A stretch of 49,511 nt of DNA from an uncultured Bacteroidota bacterium (lineage in GTDB: Bacteria; Bacteroidota; Bacteroidia; Bacteroidales; F082), in the NCBI GenBank assembly GCA_913055825.1, contig CAJXKB010000014.1:1-49511 (forward strand), in the 5' to 3' direction. This document shows, one piece after another, positions 1 through 9,143 of this stretch. The notes beneath the pieces are model-generated. The model saw only the letters and a list, made by a program, of their open reading frames with translations, had not been told where the DNA came from and did no database searches. A program made the position numbers and the translations under genes. Each line of letters begins with the position of its first letter. The first letter of the stretch is position 1.

Positions 1-436
1 CATCAATAGTGAATAAACACTCGATAGGACCGTGGGCAATATCATCACTGTCGAGTATGGCCAATTCGGCAGCTACGCCAATGCCGTCATCTCCGCCAAG
101 TGTAGTGCCGTTGGCAGTTACCCATTCGCCGTCAATATAGGCTTCAATAGGGTCGTTTTCAAAATCGTGTACAATGTCGCTGTTCTTTTCGCAGACCATG
201 TCCACATGGCTTTGTAAGATCACGGTCTTCCGGTTTTCCATACCCGTTGTAGCAGATTTCCGGATCAACACATTACCCACTTCATCATTCAGGGTTTCAA
301 AGCCGTGGTCTTTGCCGAATTTTAATAAATAATCAATGATTTTTCCTTCTTTTTTTGAGGGCCTGGGAATATTCAAAACTTCTTTAAAATAATACCAGAC
401 TTTCGAAGGCTCCAATTGGAGAATATCTTTACTCAT
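1..436 (-). CDS. pepD: Xaa-His dipeptidase PepD (M20C), N-terminal part
   Basis: A reading frame starts at the ATG on the minus strand (434-436) and runs off the left edge, giving about 145 residues. It begins MSKDILQLEPSKVWYYF and contains IPRPSKKEGKI, then SHVDMVCEKN near residue 78, which carries the first metal-binding His-x-Asp of M20 peptidases. GGDDGIGVA follows and supplies the bridging Asp. This order is typical of aminoacyl-histidine dipeptidase (PepD), a two-zinc cytosolic enzyme that splits Xaa-His and other dipeptides. The second zinc-ligand set and the C-terminus lie outside the window, so integrity cannot be judged. A TACTTTTG sequence (458-465, minus) lies about 20 nt upstream and may be its -7 promoter element, but I see no good -33 partner. 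Confidence 0.88.
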   Translation of the reverse strand, partial: MSKDILQLEPSKVWYYFKEVLNIPRPSKKEGKIIDYLLKFGKDHGFETLNDEVGNVLIRKSATTGMENRKTVILQSHVDMVCEKNSDIVHDFENDPIEAYIDGEWVTANGTTLGGDDGIGVAAELAILDSDDIAHGPIECLFTID

Positions 437-546
437 AAAGCTAATTTTTAAAGCACACAAAAGTACTAAGAATAGAGGAAGAACAGGAACTCTTTTGTTA
501 AAAATCCTGAAAAAATAAGATAAAAATCAAGAGGCTGCTTCCTGTT

Positions 547-963
547 TTATTCGCCAATAATCTTTACCAGCACCCGTTTTCGTCGTTTCCCATCGAACTC
601 CCCATAAAAAATTTGTTCCCATGGGCCGAAATCGAGCTGTCCGTCGGTGATGGCGACTACCACTTCACGTCCCATGATCTGCCTTTTCATATGGGCATCG
701 GCATTGTCTTCAAATGTATTATGATGATATTGCGAATGCGGTTTCTCAGGGGCCAGCTTTTCCAGCCAGTTCTCATAATCCTGATGGAGGCCCGATTCGT
801 CGTCGTTAATAAAAACACTGGCAGTGATGTGCATGGCATTCACCAGAACAAAACCTTCGGTAATACCACTATCTATCAGGCATTTGTTTACTTCGGGGGT
901 AATGTTGATAAACTCACGCCGGAGGCTGGTATTAAACCATAATTCTTTGCGATACGATTTCAT
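547..963 (-). CDS. yjbQ: YjbQ/UPF0047 family protein
   Basis: This 138-residue protein matches the YjbQ (UPF0047) family in length and in its conserved C-terminal half. That half contains [19 protein letters not shown], then [19 protein letters not shown] and a final [11 protein letters not shown]. The His and Asp/Glu residues in this half form the presumed metal site of the trimeric fold. Members are often annotated as secondary thiamine-phosphate synthase because some rescue thiE mutants; the true role is uncertain. The gene lies 110 nt upstream of pepD on the same strand and may be co-transcribed with it. The ATG at 963 is the natural start because the conserved [12 protein letters not shown] opening follows directly. 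Confidence 0.85.
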   Translation of the reverse strand: MKSYRKELWFNTSLRREFINITPEVNKCLIDSGITEGFVLVNAMHITASVFINDDESGLHQDYENWLEKLAPEKPHSQYHHNTFEDNADAHMKRQIMGREVVVAITDGQLDFGPWEQIFYGEFDGKRRKRVLVKIIGE

Positions 964-1174
964 GTTTGTTTTATTTTTTTAAGATAAATCTTACACCTAA
1001 AAAAGAGTTTCAATGGGTAACTCTAATTATTTCATACAAAGATATAGGTTATTATATATCCGGTATGATTTATAAATTTTTTGTTATGGTCGAGTTTGCC
1101 CTTAACGGAGATGGAAAAAAGAAACCAAGAGAAACATTACTACTTTGTCTATGGCGTTACTCCTGAAAAAAATG

Positions 1175-1182
1175 TATTTTTG
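1175..1182 (+). promoter_or_regulatory. candidate -7 element for tkt
   Basis: TATTTTTG matches the Bacteroidetes -7 consensus TAnnTTTG and ends 47 nt before the transketolase ATG. No TTTG lies at the right distance upstream (the nearest, 1144-1147, is 27 nt away), so the call rests on one element. The rest of the 964-1229 spacer holds no gene I can support. Confidence 0.35.
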
Positions 1183-1229
1183 GCAAATTAACAATCAACG
1201 TATTAGTTTATTTTAATAATCAGTAAACC

Positions 1230-3209
1230 ATGAAATTAACTCCCGAATTGGATAAGAAAACAACGGCTGTAATCAGAGGTCTCATCATGGATGGTACCCG
1301 GCGTGCTAATTCAGGCCATCCCGGTGGCGCCATGTCGTCCACCGATATGGCTTATATTGTCTTTAAATATTTTTTAAAAATGGATCCTGATAATCCAAAT
1401 TGGATTGACCGTGACCGTTTTGTATTGTCGGCCGGGCATGAGAGTATGATGTTGTATGCATTGTTATATCTGCAGGGCAGGCTTCCCATGGATGAGTTGA
1501 AACGTTTCAGGCAATGGGGCAGCCTTACGCCCGGCCATCCTGAACATGGCCTTACCCAAGGTGTGGATGCAACCACAGGGCCATTGGGACAGGGTGTTGG
1601 TATGGCTGTTGGTATGGCAGTGGCTGAAGCTGCCCTTGCTGCTCAATTGGGGAAAGATATTATTAATCATTACACCTATGTGTTAGCTGGTGACGGTGAC
1701 CTTCAGGAACCTGTCTCATTGGGGGCAGCTGCTACTGCCGGGCACCTCGGACTGGGGAAACTGATCCTTTTTTATGATAAAAATAATGCACAGATTTCAG
1801 GTAGTACATCTCGCGCCGATAGTACTGATATGGCCTTGATATTTAAAGGGTTGGGATGGCAGGTTATCGAAATTGACGGCCACGATCATATCCAGATTAG
1901 TATGGCAATTGAGCAGGCTCAGGTCGATGTTAATAAACCCACAATAATTATAGGGCATACCATCATGGCGAAAGATGCTGCACATGTGGAAGGCGATTTT
2001 CATACTCATGGATCACCCCTGGCACCGGAGGAAATTGCTGCTACAAAAGAAAAAATGGGATTACCGCCGGATAAGGATTTCTTTGTTTCCGAAGAAGTGC
2101 TTGACTTTTTCCGTAGCGGATATCCAAAAGCAACAAAAGAGGTGGCAGCGTGGCAAAAAAAAGTGAATGAAAAATCGAAAAATGATGCTGATTTTAAGGC
2201 AAACTTTCAATCCATATTGAAAAATGAGCTTACCACTCACTTAAAAGTCCCTGAATTTGCCGCAGGGGAAAAAATGGCCACACGAGCTTCTTTTGGCAAA
2301 ACTCTGGCTTATTTTGCTACACAAACACAGCAAATTCTTGGAGGTTCTGCCGATTTGGAACCTTCCAATAATACTAAGGCGTATGCCGATGTGTCGGGTG
2401 AATTCAGCAGCGATAACCGCTCGGGCCGTAATTTATCATTTGCTGTTCGTGAATTTCCCATGGCTACAATCCTTAATGGTATTGCCTTGCACGGCGGCTT
2501 CAGGCCCTTTGGCGCTACTTTTCTGGTGTTCTCCGATTATGCCAAACCGGCCATGCGTTTGTCGGCTTTACAACACCTTCCGGTTTTTTATGTATATACC
2601 CACGATTCGTTTTATGTGGGAGAAGACGGGCCTACACATCAGCCTATTGAACAACTGAGCGGTCTGCGTGCTATTCCTGATTTATTGGTATTTCGACCCG
2701 CTGAAGCACGGGAAACTGCGGCAGCTATGAAAATTGCTTTTAGCCAGAATAACCGTCCGGTGGCGATGGCCCTGACCCGCCAGGGATTACCAACTTTGGA
2801 TATTGAAAATGCAACCGAAAAAGTTGGTAAGGGGGCTTATATCCTTTTGGGTAAAGAAAGTGAATTGCCCGATATTATATTGATTGCCAGCGGTTCAGAG
2901 GTTCATCTGGCGCTTAATACTGCCAAACTATTGAAAGAATTCAAAGTGCGGGTGGTGAGTATGCCGTCGATGGAACTTTTTGATGAACAAGACCAGGCAT
3001 ATAAAGACCTTGTCTTGCCTCCCATGGCGAGATATCGCGTTAGCCTGGAAGCCGGGAGTACTTTTGGCTGGGGAAAATATATAGCTGACGGATGGAGTTT
3101 CGGAATTGACCATTTCGGCGAATCGGCACCCGCAGGTGTGCTGGAACAGAAATTCGGTTTTACTCCCGTAAATGTTGCCGAAAAAATACGTGAATCTTAT
3201 CATAAGTAA
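1230..3209 (+). CDS. tkt: transketolase (full length)
   Basis: This 659-residue protein is a complete single-chain transketolase. It transfers two-carbon units between sugar phosphates in the non-oxidative pentose-phosphate pathway, in the cytosol, using thiamine diphosphate. The N-terminal domain has NSGHPGGAMSS, GPLGQGVGMAVGMA and the ThDP/metal motif starting GDGDLQE at about residue 154, followed by FYDKNN. The pyrimidine-binding domain has VREFPM with the catalytic Glu near residue 408, and THDSFYVGEDGPTHQP. The metal motif reads GDGDLQEPVSLGAA, where many homologues have LMEGISHEA; this is a modest departure. The C-terminal domain includes IASGSEVHLAL. Ribulose-phosphate epimerase starts 4 nt after the stop, so the two form an operon for one pathway. 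Confidence 0.97.
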   Translation: MKLTPELDKKTTAVIRGLIMDGTRRANSGHPGGAMSSTDMAYIVFKYFLKMDPDNPNWIDRDRFVLSAGHESMMLYALLYLQGRLPMDELKRFRQWGSLTPGHPEHGLTQGVDATTGPLGQGVGMAVGMAVAEAALAAQLGKDIINHYTYVLAGDGDLQEPVSLGAAATAGHLGLGKLILFYDKNNAQISGSTSRADSTDMALIFKGLGWQVIEIDGHDHIQISMAIEQAQVDVNKPTIIIGHTIMAKDAAHVEGDFHTHGSPLAPEEIAATKEKMGLPPDKDFFVSEEVLDFFRSGYPKATKEVAAWQKKVNEKSKNDADFKANFQSILKNELTTHLKVPEFAAGEKMATRASFGKTLAYFATQTQQILGGSADLEPSNNTKAYADVSGEFSSDNRSGRNLSFAVREFPMATILNGIALHGGFRPFGATFLVFSDYAKPAMRLSALQHLPVFYVYTHDSFYVGEDGPTHQPIEQLSGLRAIPDLLVFRPAEARETAAAMKIAFSQNNRPVAMALTRQGLPTLDIENATEKVGKGAYILLGKESELPDIILIASGSEVHLALNTAKLLKEFKVRVVSMPSMELFDEQDQAYKDLVLPPMARYRVSLEAGSTFGWGKYIADGWSFGIDHFGESAPAGVLEQKFGFTPVNVAEKIRESYHK

Positions 3210-3213
3210 CATC

Positions 3214-3888
3214 ATGAAAACACAAAAAGTCTATCTTGCCCCTTCCATTTTGTCTGCTGACCTTTTGCATTTAAAAGAGCAGGTGGAGGTCGTTTCTGAA
3301 AATGGTGCCGATTTTATTCATGTAGATGTGATGGATGGCCATTTTGTTCCTAACCTTACTTTCGGGCCCAATATGGTTGCAGCCTTAAAACGGATTACCA
3401 CACTTCCCCTCGATGTGCACCTGATGATAGAAAATCCCGATTTGAGTATTGAAAGTTATGCCCGGGCCGGCGCCGATATTATTACTGTTCACCAGGAAGC
3501 ATGTACTCATCTGCATCGTAGTTTGCAACTGATTCGTAAACAAGGTGTTAAAGCAGGTGTATCGGTTAATCCGGCCACTTCGCTCAGTACGCTTGAAAAT
3601 GTTATGGGTGAAATAGATTTGATGCTGATTATGACCGTTAATCCCGGGTTTGGCGGGCAAAAATTTATTGAACAAGGCTTGGATAAAATAGCCCGTGCCC
3701 GAAAAATGATAGTGGAGTCCGGGCATGATATCCTGCTTGAAGTTGATGGCGGGATTAACACTGTTACAGCACCAAAAGCGGTTCAAAACGGGGCTAATGT
3801 GTTGGTGGCAGGAAATGCAGTATTTGGTAAAACCGATATTGGTGCTGCTATAAATGAAATTCGCAGCCAGGTGGAGAAAGTCTTGTAA
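3214..3888 (+). CDS. rpe: ribulose-phosphate 3-epimerase
   Basis: This 224-residue TIM-barrel enzyme interconverts ribulose-5-phosphate and xylulose-5-phosphate. From the ATG at 3214 it begins MKTQKVYLAPSILSADLLHL, the standard family opening, so the longer in-frame extension back into tkt is not used. Visible motifs are HVDVMDGHFVPNLTFGP (metal His/Asp), DVHLMIENPD, MTVNPGFGGQKFIE and LEVDGGIN, then a glycine-rich VLVAGNAVFG phosphate-binding end. It directly follows transketolase, which consumes its product. Confidence 0.97.
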   Translation: MKTQKVYLAPSILSADLLHLKEQVEVVSENGADFIHVDVMDGHFVPNLTFGPNMVAALKRITTLPLDVHLMIENPDLSIESYARAGADIITVHQEACTHLHRSLQLIRKQGVKAGVSVNPATSLSTLENVMGEIDLMLIMTVNPGFGGQKFIEQGLDKIARARKMIVESGHDILLEVDGGINTVTAPKAVQNGANVLVAGNAVFGKTDIGAAINEIRSQVEKVL

Positions 3889-3958
3889 TATCAGACAAGA
3901 TTTTTTGTGAAAGCAGAATGACTAATTTTCTAAAAATGCTTTTTTTATAATACCTGAT

Positions 3959-3980
3959 AAATCATAAAAAGATGATTTTT
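3959..3980 (+). terminator. weak AT-rich hairpin after rpe
   Basis: AAATCAT (3959-3965) and ATGATTT (3972-3978) pair perfectly around a 6-nt loop, and T residues follow. It is the only candidate terminator after rpe. The all-AT-rich stem makes the call weak. Confidence 0.3.
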
Positions 3981-4417
3981 AAATGTGAATGTGACAATCT
4001 TTGTAAAAAAATAATTATTTCCTATTCGTGCCTTGTTTTACGGTAGATCCACACCTTTCCATTGTTAATGCCGAATTTGATGATGCACTAATTAATTCTT
4101 TATTAATTTTGGTACCTCAATACCTAAAAATAATTTCGTGTTATTTTAATGGTTTATTTTGGAGTAATGTAAAATATTTCCTTTACTTGTGTGAAATAGA
4201 TTATTGTTAATATATTAACTGTGTATTATTGATGTTTTTTGATGGGAACGGCTGATTTTTTATTACTATTTATTTTTGTGATTTATTAACACTACTTTTT
4301 TTATCATACTTCCCCAAAGGCTTTATTCATGGGTAATACATCTATTACCTGAGATGCTGAACATGGAAATCTCTTGTATTTTGATTTGTATATTTCATGT
4401 GGCACAGTCGATTTTTA

Positions 4418-4448
4418 TTTGGTTATTTGCTCTAAATAACTATATTTG
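4418..4448 (+). promoter_or_regulatory. Bacteroidetes-type promoter of the TonB receptor
   Basis: TTTG (4418-4421) is followed after 19 nt by TATATTTG (4441-4448). This matches the -33 TTTG and -7 TAnnTTTG elements of Bacteroidetes housekeeping promoters. Transcription would start near 4453, leaving a leader of about 160 nt before the receptor ATG. Confidence 0.5.
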
Positions 4449-4616
4449 AATTACAAAGGATTGGTTTTTACGGCTATTACACTCATTTTAATACTGATTT
4501 ATCAAAAATAGAAATATTTTATGGAATTTCTATACATAATAAAATATGTAATTTTTCAAAAAAACAATTAAATTTTGATAATATCTTTTTTTATTCACTC
4601 ATTAAAAATTTTACTT

Positions 4617-7478
4617 ATGAAAAGAAAATTTTACTTTTTAGCTATGCTGCTGTTTTTAGCGGCTACCTCCTTTGCACAGACCTTTCTTGTAAAGGGTACG
4701 GTTAAGAATGAGAAAGGGGAAACCTTGCCAGGGGTTTCCATTGTGGTTAAAGGCACAACGCATGGCACCACTACAAACGCAAGTGGCAGGTACACCTTGT
4801 CAGTGATAAAGGGAGACATCCTTCAGTTTTCGTATATTGGTTTTGAAACTGCGGATATTACGGTAGGTACCAATCACACTATTGATGTAACTTTACAATC
4901 GGGAGTGGCTCTCAACGAAGTAGTTGTCACCGGGACACGTTTTGCCGGGAGAACGGCTATTGAAACGCCTGTTCCTGTGGATATTATCAATGTGAAGAAT
5001 CTTACTTCTGTTGCACCGCAGGTTGATCTTAACCATTTGTTGAATTACACGGCGCCTTCATTTTCGTCCAATGTCCAAACTATTTCGGATGGGACAGATG
5101 AGGTTGACCCTGCCTCTTTAAGAGGGTTAGGCCCCGACCAGGTTTTGGTTTTGATTAATGGAAAGAGGAGGCATTCTTCTTCTTTAATCAATGTGAACGG
5201 GACTTTTGGCCGTGGAAATGTTGGAACCGACTTGAATACAATACCTACTGCAGCCATCTCTAATCTGCAGATTCTACGTGACGGAGCATCTGCCCAATAT
5301 GGTTCGGACGCTATTGCAGGTGTGATTAATATAATTTTAAATAAATCAGTTAACGATTTACGCATTAATGTAACTTCAGGGGCTAACTTTAGTAAAAATG
5401 CTAATGAGTTAACCGGAGGCGTTGATGGCCCAATGACCAATGTGAATGTTAATTACGGCATTTCCCTCGGTAAAAAAGGTGGATATATTAATTTCACAGG
5501 TGAGTTTAACTACCGCGACTTTTATAACCGTATGGGATCATATTCAGGTAAAATATTTAGTGGTTATAATGCTGTTGAGTGGAATGCATACAAAAACGGA
5601 GCGGATATTTCAAACTTAAGCTTAGATCAGATTAAGCAATACGGATTGATGTCATCGGCACTGGACCAGTCAACAAAAAATGCACTAAATGCTGCTACCA
5701 GCATGAGCGACTTGAGAAATGCACTAAATATCGACGTAACCGAAGCTGAGTTGGCCGAGCGGGGACAAACCCGGAAAGATTATGTGATGCGTGTTGGCCA
5801 GTCAGCCCTTCGTGGGGGTAAATTTTTTGCCAATATGGAGATTCCGTTGGATAAACAGGGTACTGAGTTTTATGCTTTTGGCGGAACCAGCTACCGTGGG
5901 GGAGATGCTGCTGGATTTTACAGGCTTCCATACCAAAACAGGACTTATACACCGATTTATATTAATGGATTCCTGCCTCATATCAAGACGGATATCAAAG
6001 ATAATTCCCTTGCTTTTGGAATTCGGGGGAAAATAAGGGGTTGGAATGTAGATTTGAGTAATACCTGGGGTAAAAACAGTATGAATTATACGGTTGATAA
6101 TTCACTCAATGCCTCTATGTTGAATGTTTCTCCTACGAGTTTTAATTCGGGTGGATTTAATTTTTCGGAAAATACAACCAATTTGGATGTCGACAAACAA
6201 TTTGGGGATATACTTCAAGGATTAAGTGTGGCTTACGGGGTTGAATATCGTCAAGACAGGTATCAGATTGTAGCAGGGGATATTACATCCTATGCTACTT
6301 ATGATACGTTGGGTCAGGTGATTACTTCAGCGGCACAAGTAGCTCCCACTGATTTCTTTGGTAATCCACGGCCTGGTGGTGCGCAGGTGTTCCCCGGTTT
6401 CAGACCCTCAAACGAATTGGTAAAATATCGTAATAATATTGCTGCTTATTCCGATTTGGAGGTGAACTTTACCAAAGCTTTTATGATCGACGCTGCCATT
6501 CGTTATGAAAATTACAGTGATTTTGGTGGTACTTTCAACTGGAAATTTGCCACGCGTTTAAAGGCTACTAAAAATTTAAATTTCAGGGCTTCTGTAAATA
6601 CAGGTTTCCGTGCACCATCGTTGCAGCAGATGTATTTTAATTCCACTTCTACCTTGTTTGTGGATGGTATCCCATATGAGGTAGGTTTGTTTTCTAACAA
6701 TAGCAAAGTTGCACAGTCATTGGGAATTCCTAAACTAAAACAAGAAACTTCACAGAGTTTTAGCCTTGGATTAACAGCGAATATTCCAAAAGCATTCTTA
6801 AAGATAACTGTAGACGGGTATATGATATGGATACAAAACAGGATTGTACTTACCGGTCAATTTACGGCTACTACACCTGTTCTGCAAACCTTATTCCGCC
6901 AGGCCGGTGCAACACGTGCGGCATTTTTTGCCAATGCCATTGATACAAAATCACAGGGACTGGATATCGTAATTGATAATAACCTGAGTTTTGGTCCGCA
7001 TACACGATTGAAAAACAGCCTGGCTGCAACTTTCTCAAAAACCCAGCGTGTGGGAGATATCCATGGATCTAAAGTGTTGGAAGATGCAGGGCAGATTAAT
7101 ACATATTTTGATGAACGTGCCCGGATTTATCTGGAAGAAGCTGTTCCACATACCAAATTTAACCTGACCAATACATTGTCACTTAAAAAGTTAAATTTCA
7201 TGTTGAGAAATGTGTATTTTGGTAAGGTAACTAATCCAACTAATACACCGGCTAACCAACAGGTTTATAGTGCCAAGATAATCACTGATTTATCGATAGG
7301 TTATACACTTACCAAAGGCCTTAACCTAACTGTGGGTGCCAATAATCTTTTTGATGTTTATCCTGATGAAAATATTGCAGCTAACCAAAGCTCGGGTAGA
7401 TTTGTATATCCCCGTGGAGCCATTCAGTTTGGCTTTGGCGGCCGGTTCCTTTTCGCACGTTTACTGTTTGATTTATAA
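4617..7478 (+). CDS. TonB-dependent receptor with carboxypeptidase-regulatory-like domain
   Basis: This outer-membrane receptor is 953 residues from the ATG at 4617, which gives a clean signal peptide MKRKFYFLAMLLFLAATSFAQ. An in-frame TTG at 4575 would put 14 odd residues before it. After the signal comes a carboxypeptidase-regulatory-like domain (VKGTVKNEKGETLPGVSIVV). A TonB plug follows, with VVVTGTRF, SLRGLGPDQVLVLINGKRR and ILRDGASAQYGSDAIAGVI. The remainder is a beta-barrel with alternating aromatic strands ending FARLLFDL. No SusD partner lies next to it, so it is more like a siderophore, cofactor or peptide receptor than a SusC glycan porin. The substrate cannot be read from the sequence. 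It stands alone, ending at a strong terminator. Confidence 0.93.
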   Translation: MKRKFYFLAMLLFLAATSFAQTFLVKGTVKNEKGETLPGVSIVVKGTTHGTTTNASGRYTLSVIKGDILQFSYIGFETADITVGTNHTIDVTLQSGVALNEVVVTGTRFAGRTAIETPVPVDIINVKNLTSVAPQVDLNHLLNYTAPSFSSNVQTISDGTDEVDPASLRGLGPDQVLVLINGKRRHSSSLINVNGTFGRGNVGTDLNTIPTAAISNLQILRDGASAQYGSDAIAGVINIILNKSVNDLRINVTSGANFSKNANELTGGVDGPMTNVNVNYGISLGKKGGYINFTGEFNYRDFYNRMGSYSGKIFSGYNAVEWNAYKNGADISNLSLDQIKQYGLMSSALDQSTKNALNAATSMSDLRNALNIDVTEAELAERGQTRKDYVMRVGQSALRGGKFFANMEIPLDKQGTEFYAFGGTSYRGGDAAGFYRLPYQNRTYTPIYINGFLPHIKTDIKDNSLAFGIRGKIRGWNVDLSNTWGKNSMNYTVDNSLNASMLNVSPTSFNSGGFNFSENTTNLDVDKQFGDILQGLSVAYGVEYRQDRYQIVAGDITSYATYDTLGQVITSAAQVAPTDFFGNPRPGGAQVFPGFRPSNELVKYRNNIAAYSDLEVNFTKAFMIDAAIRYENYSDFGGTFNWKFATRLKATKNLNFRASVNTGFRAPSLQQMYFNSTSTLFVDGIPYEVGLFSNNSKVAQSLGIPKLKQETSQSFSLGLTANIPKAFLKITVDGYMIWIQNRIVLTGQFTATTPVLQTLFRQAGATRAAFFANAIDTKSQGLDIVIDNNLSFGPHTRLKNSLAATFSKTQRVGDIHGSKVLEDAGQINTYFDERARIYLEEAVPHTKFNLTNTLSLKKLNFMLRNVYFGKVTNPTNTPANQQVYSAKIITDLSIGYTLTKGLNLTVGANNLFDVYPDENIAANQSSGRFVYPRGAIQFGFGGRFLFARLLFDL

Positions 7479-7506
7479 TTTTCGGAAAATTTATTTCCGG
7501 ATAAAC

Positions 7507-7542
7507 AAAACACCCGGCTTTATTGATGAGGCCGGGTGTTTT
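7507..7542. terminator. bidirectional terminator, TonB receptor / tRNA-Gly
   Basis: A perfect 12-bp inverted repeat, AAAACACCCGGC (7507-7518) and GCCGGGTGTTTT (7531-7542), flanks a 12-nt loop and has T or A runs on both sides. It lies 29 nt after the receptor stop and can also stop transcripts from the convergent tRNA gene. Confidence 0.9.
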
Positions 7543-7616
7543 TAGGTTATGAAGGTGCGGATTCTTATTAACAGATGTTATTATTTTATCCGTATAAAAG
7601 ACAAACATTTAAAAGA

Positions 7617-7688
7617 GCGGCAAATGGGATTCGAACCCACGACCCTCAGCTTGGGAAGCTGATGCTCTACCAACTGAGCTACTGCCGC
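7617..7688 (-). tRNA. tRNA-Gly (anticodon CCC)
   Basis: The minus strand folds as a complete cloverleaf. The 7-bp acceptor is GCGGCAG with TTGCCGC (one G-T pair). The D arm is GCTC/GAGC with AGTTGGTA in the loop. The anticodon stem TCAGC/GCTGA holds the loop TTCCCAA, giving anticodon CCC for the glycine codon GGG. The T arm carries TTCGAAT. The 3' CCA is not encoded and must be added, presumably by the CCA-adding-type enzyme at 24318-25781. Confidence 0.95.
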
Positions 7689-7698
7689 ATTGAGAGCG

Positions 7699-7727
7699 CA
7701 AATTTAAAAAGATTTGGGAAAACACAA
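7699..7727 (-). promoter_or_regulatory. promoter of tRNA-Gly
   Basis: On the minus strand TTG (7725-7727) is followed after 18 nt by TAAATTTG (7699-7706), an exact TAnnTTTG element. It ends 10 nt before the mature tRNA 5' end, a plausible distance for a short 5' leader. Confidence 0.5.
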
Positions 7728-7806
7728 CCGGATTGGGTCAATTTTGTTTTTGCATGATAATTCCCCTGTTAATTTCTTTGAATAGCTTATGAGAAAAAAA
7801 TTAATG

Positions 7807-7814
7807 TACATTTG
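7807..7814 (+). promoter_or_regulatory. candidate -7 element for the 7862 operon
   Basis: TACATTTG matches TAnnTTTG and lies 47 nt before the ATG at 7862. The nearest TTTG (7777-7780) is 26 nt upstream, longer than usual. Confidence 0.35.
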
Positions 7815-7861
7815 TGAGGCTTCCGTACAGCAACTATTGAAGTAATCATAAAATAATTAGA

Positions 7862-8734
7862 ATGAATATAAATTTTAAGCGTTTGAGAAAGATCAATTTC
7901 TATATCTTCTTTTTGGTATTGGGCCTTGCCGCTTCCGGATCCCTCGAAGCTGGAAATAAAATGGTAAAGGATGCCGATGTGCTTTCACCAACACGAAAAA
8001 ATTACCGGTTTATTAAAAGGAAACATATTCAATATCAAACGGTACGTGTTCCTGTGGGTAATCAGGAATTTTTGATTAGCGTTTTCACTAAAAAAGGTCC
8101 TGACACTCAAAAATACATGAATATTCACGATTCGGAGGATGCTGCTTTTGATGCCGGACTGCGAGCCATAAAACATGGTGGTACATTTGTGGCACTCGAA
8201 AATAACGAAGACAGGGCCTTGTATTCGTTTGGTGAAAAAAAAGGTTCCACCGGACAGGATCCCAACAGGATGTTTAACAAAGATAATCCATATTGGCCGG
8301 TGGCAGAAAAAATACTGGAGTTACTGGATGCTTCTTCCAAAAAGCTGATCATTGTTTTACACAACAACAAACCGGGAGGTAATTTTCGCATCGACACCAT
8401 TGCTACCTGGAAAAATATTTCTACTGTTTCAGGTGCCGACCCTGATCCGAGAAGCATGGTATGGATTCCGGGTATAACGCCGAAACCAAATCGGAAAATT
8501 ACTGCTGAAATTCAATATTACAAAAGTCATCGCATGAATGTAATTTATGAATATGTGCCTAAAAATCAGCGTGGCGATGGCTCTTTGTCTGTTTATTCGT
8601 CGAAACACAACATTCCTTACCGGAATATTGAGGTGGAAGCCGGTATCCGCGGAAACCGAAAAAGTGAACTTAAAGCACGCAGACGACAAATTAAATACCT
8701 CAATGCATTAAGGGAATATCACGGTTTGAAATAA
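7862..8734 (+). CDS. exported protein resembling M14/AstE-type zinc hydrolases
   Basis: This 290-residue protein has an N-terminal hydrophobic stretch (residues about 12-28, IFFLVLGLAASGSLEA) that looks like a signal peptide. The core contains MNIHDSEDAAFDAGLRAI, then GGTFVALENNEDRALYSFG, DPNRMF and LIIVLHNNKPGG. An HxxE pair, an Arg, an N-R pair and a later His in this order recall the zinc and carboxylate-binding residues of carboxypeptidase M14 / succinylglutamate-desuccinylase-like enzymes. I infer a periplasmic metallohydrolase, perhaps acting on peptides or cell-wall material. I cannot name the family with certainty. The C-terminal 60 residues are very basic. dgkA follows after 13 nt and then a sugar-kinase gene, so an envelope-related operon is plausible. 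Confidence 0.5.
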   Translation: MNINFKRLRKINFYIFFLVLGLAASGSLEAGNKMVKDADVLSPTRKNYRFIKRKHIQYQTVRVPVGNQEFLISVFTKKGPDTQKYMNIHDSEDAAFDAGLRAIKHGGTFVALENNEDRALYSFGEKKGSTGQDPNRMFNKDNPYWPVAEKILELLDASSKKLIIVLHNNKPGGNFRIDTIATWKNISTVSGADPDPRSMVWIPGITPKPNRKITAEIQYYKSHRMNVIYEYVPKNQRGDGSLSVYSSKHNIPYRNIEVEAGIRGNRKSELKARRRQIKYLNALREYHGLK

Positions 8735-8747
8735 ATTATCTGAATAA

Positions 8748-9143
8748 ATGCCTATCTACAAAAAATCGACTTCCCGGAAATTTTCATTGAAAAACCGGAA
8801 AAACAGTTTTGTTTATGCTTTTCACGGTCTGCGATACACCATTGCTACACAACATAATATGTGGATACACTTGTTTGCTGCTGTTCTGGTGATCATTTCC
8901 GGTTTTGTTTTGAAAGTAAGCCTTACCGAATGGTTATTGCTCATATTTGCCATCGGGCTGGTACTTTCTGCCGAGATTTTTAATTCGGCCGTTGAGTTGT
9001 TGACCGACATGATAAGCCCTGAAACTAATCCAAAAGCAGGGCTGGTGAAGGATATAGCAGCAGGAGCTGTTTTAGTAAGTGCCATTACGGCTGCTGTCAT
9101 TGGTTTGTGTATCTTCGCGCCCAAAATTATTGCTGTTTTATGA
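8748..9143 (+). CDS. dgkA: diacylglycerol/undecaprenol kinase family membrane protein
   Basis: This 131-residue protein has the size and layout of prokaryotic diacylglycerol kinase: a basic N-terminus, GLRYTIATQHNMWIHL, then three membrane helices (about 45-62, 64-82 and 104-126). Between helices two and three lies EIFNSAVELLTDMISPE, the conserved catalytic motif with Glu, Asn and Glu, followed by KAGLVKDIAAGAV. Homologues phosphorylate diacylglycerol in proteobacteria or undecaprenol in Gram-positives; the sequence does not decide which. The stop TGA overlaps the start of the next gene (ATGA at 9140-9143), so translation is coupled. Confidence 0.9.
   Translation: MPIYKKSTSRKFSLKNRKNSFVYAFHGLRYTIATQHNMWIHLFAAVLVIISGFVLKVSLTEWLLLIFAIGLVLSAEIFNSAVELLTDMISPETNPKAGLVKDIAAGAVLVSAITAAVIGLCIFAPKIIAVL

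Larger units (their letters stand above)
3889..4616. other. long AT-rich spacer, no gene found
   Basis: This spacer of about 730 nt separates rpe from the TonB receptor gene. I see no credible gene: the one 60-codon frame inside it (4028-4210) has no family resemblance and poor context. It contains the weak hairpin after rpe, a short inverted repeat GGTAAT/ATTACC (4332-4348) and the promoter listed at 4418-4448. No riboswitch that I recognise is present. Confidence 0.5.

Noticed and set aside
613-942. Plus-strand 109-codon frame opposite yjbQ
   Set aside because: It is fully antisense to a clearly recognised protein and shows no family features.
966-1166. 66-codon frame between yjbQ and tkt
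   Set aside because: Composition is random-looking and the frame lies in what is best read as a promoter region.
4028-4210. 60-codon frame in the long spacer before the TonB receptor
   Set aside because: No recognisable motif, no promoter at a suitable distance, and strong AT bias like the surrounding non-coding DNA.
4575-4616. Upstream TTG start of the first TonB receptor
   Set aside because: The ATG at 4617 gives a normal signal peptide; the extension would spoil it.
3889-4616. Cobalamin or other riboswitch before the TonB receptor
   Set aside because: None of the conserved boxes I know could be found in the spacer.
7482-7499. Small CGGAAA/TTTCCG hairpin just after the TonB receptor stop
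   Set aside because: It is short and AT-rich, and the perfect 12-bp terminator follows within 10 nt.
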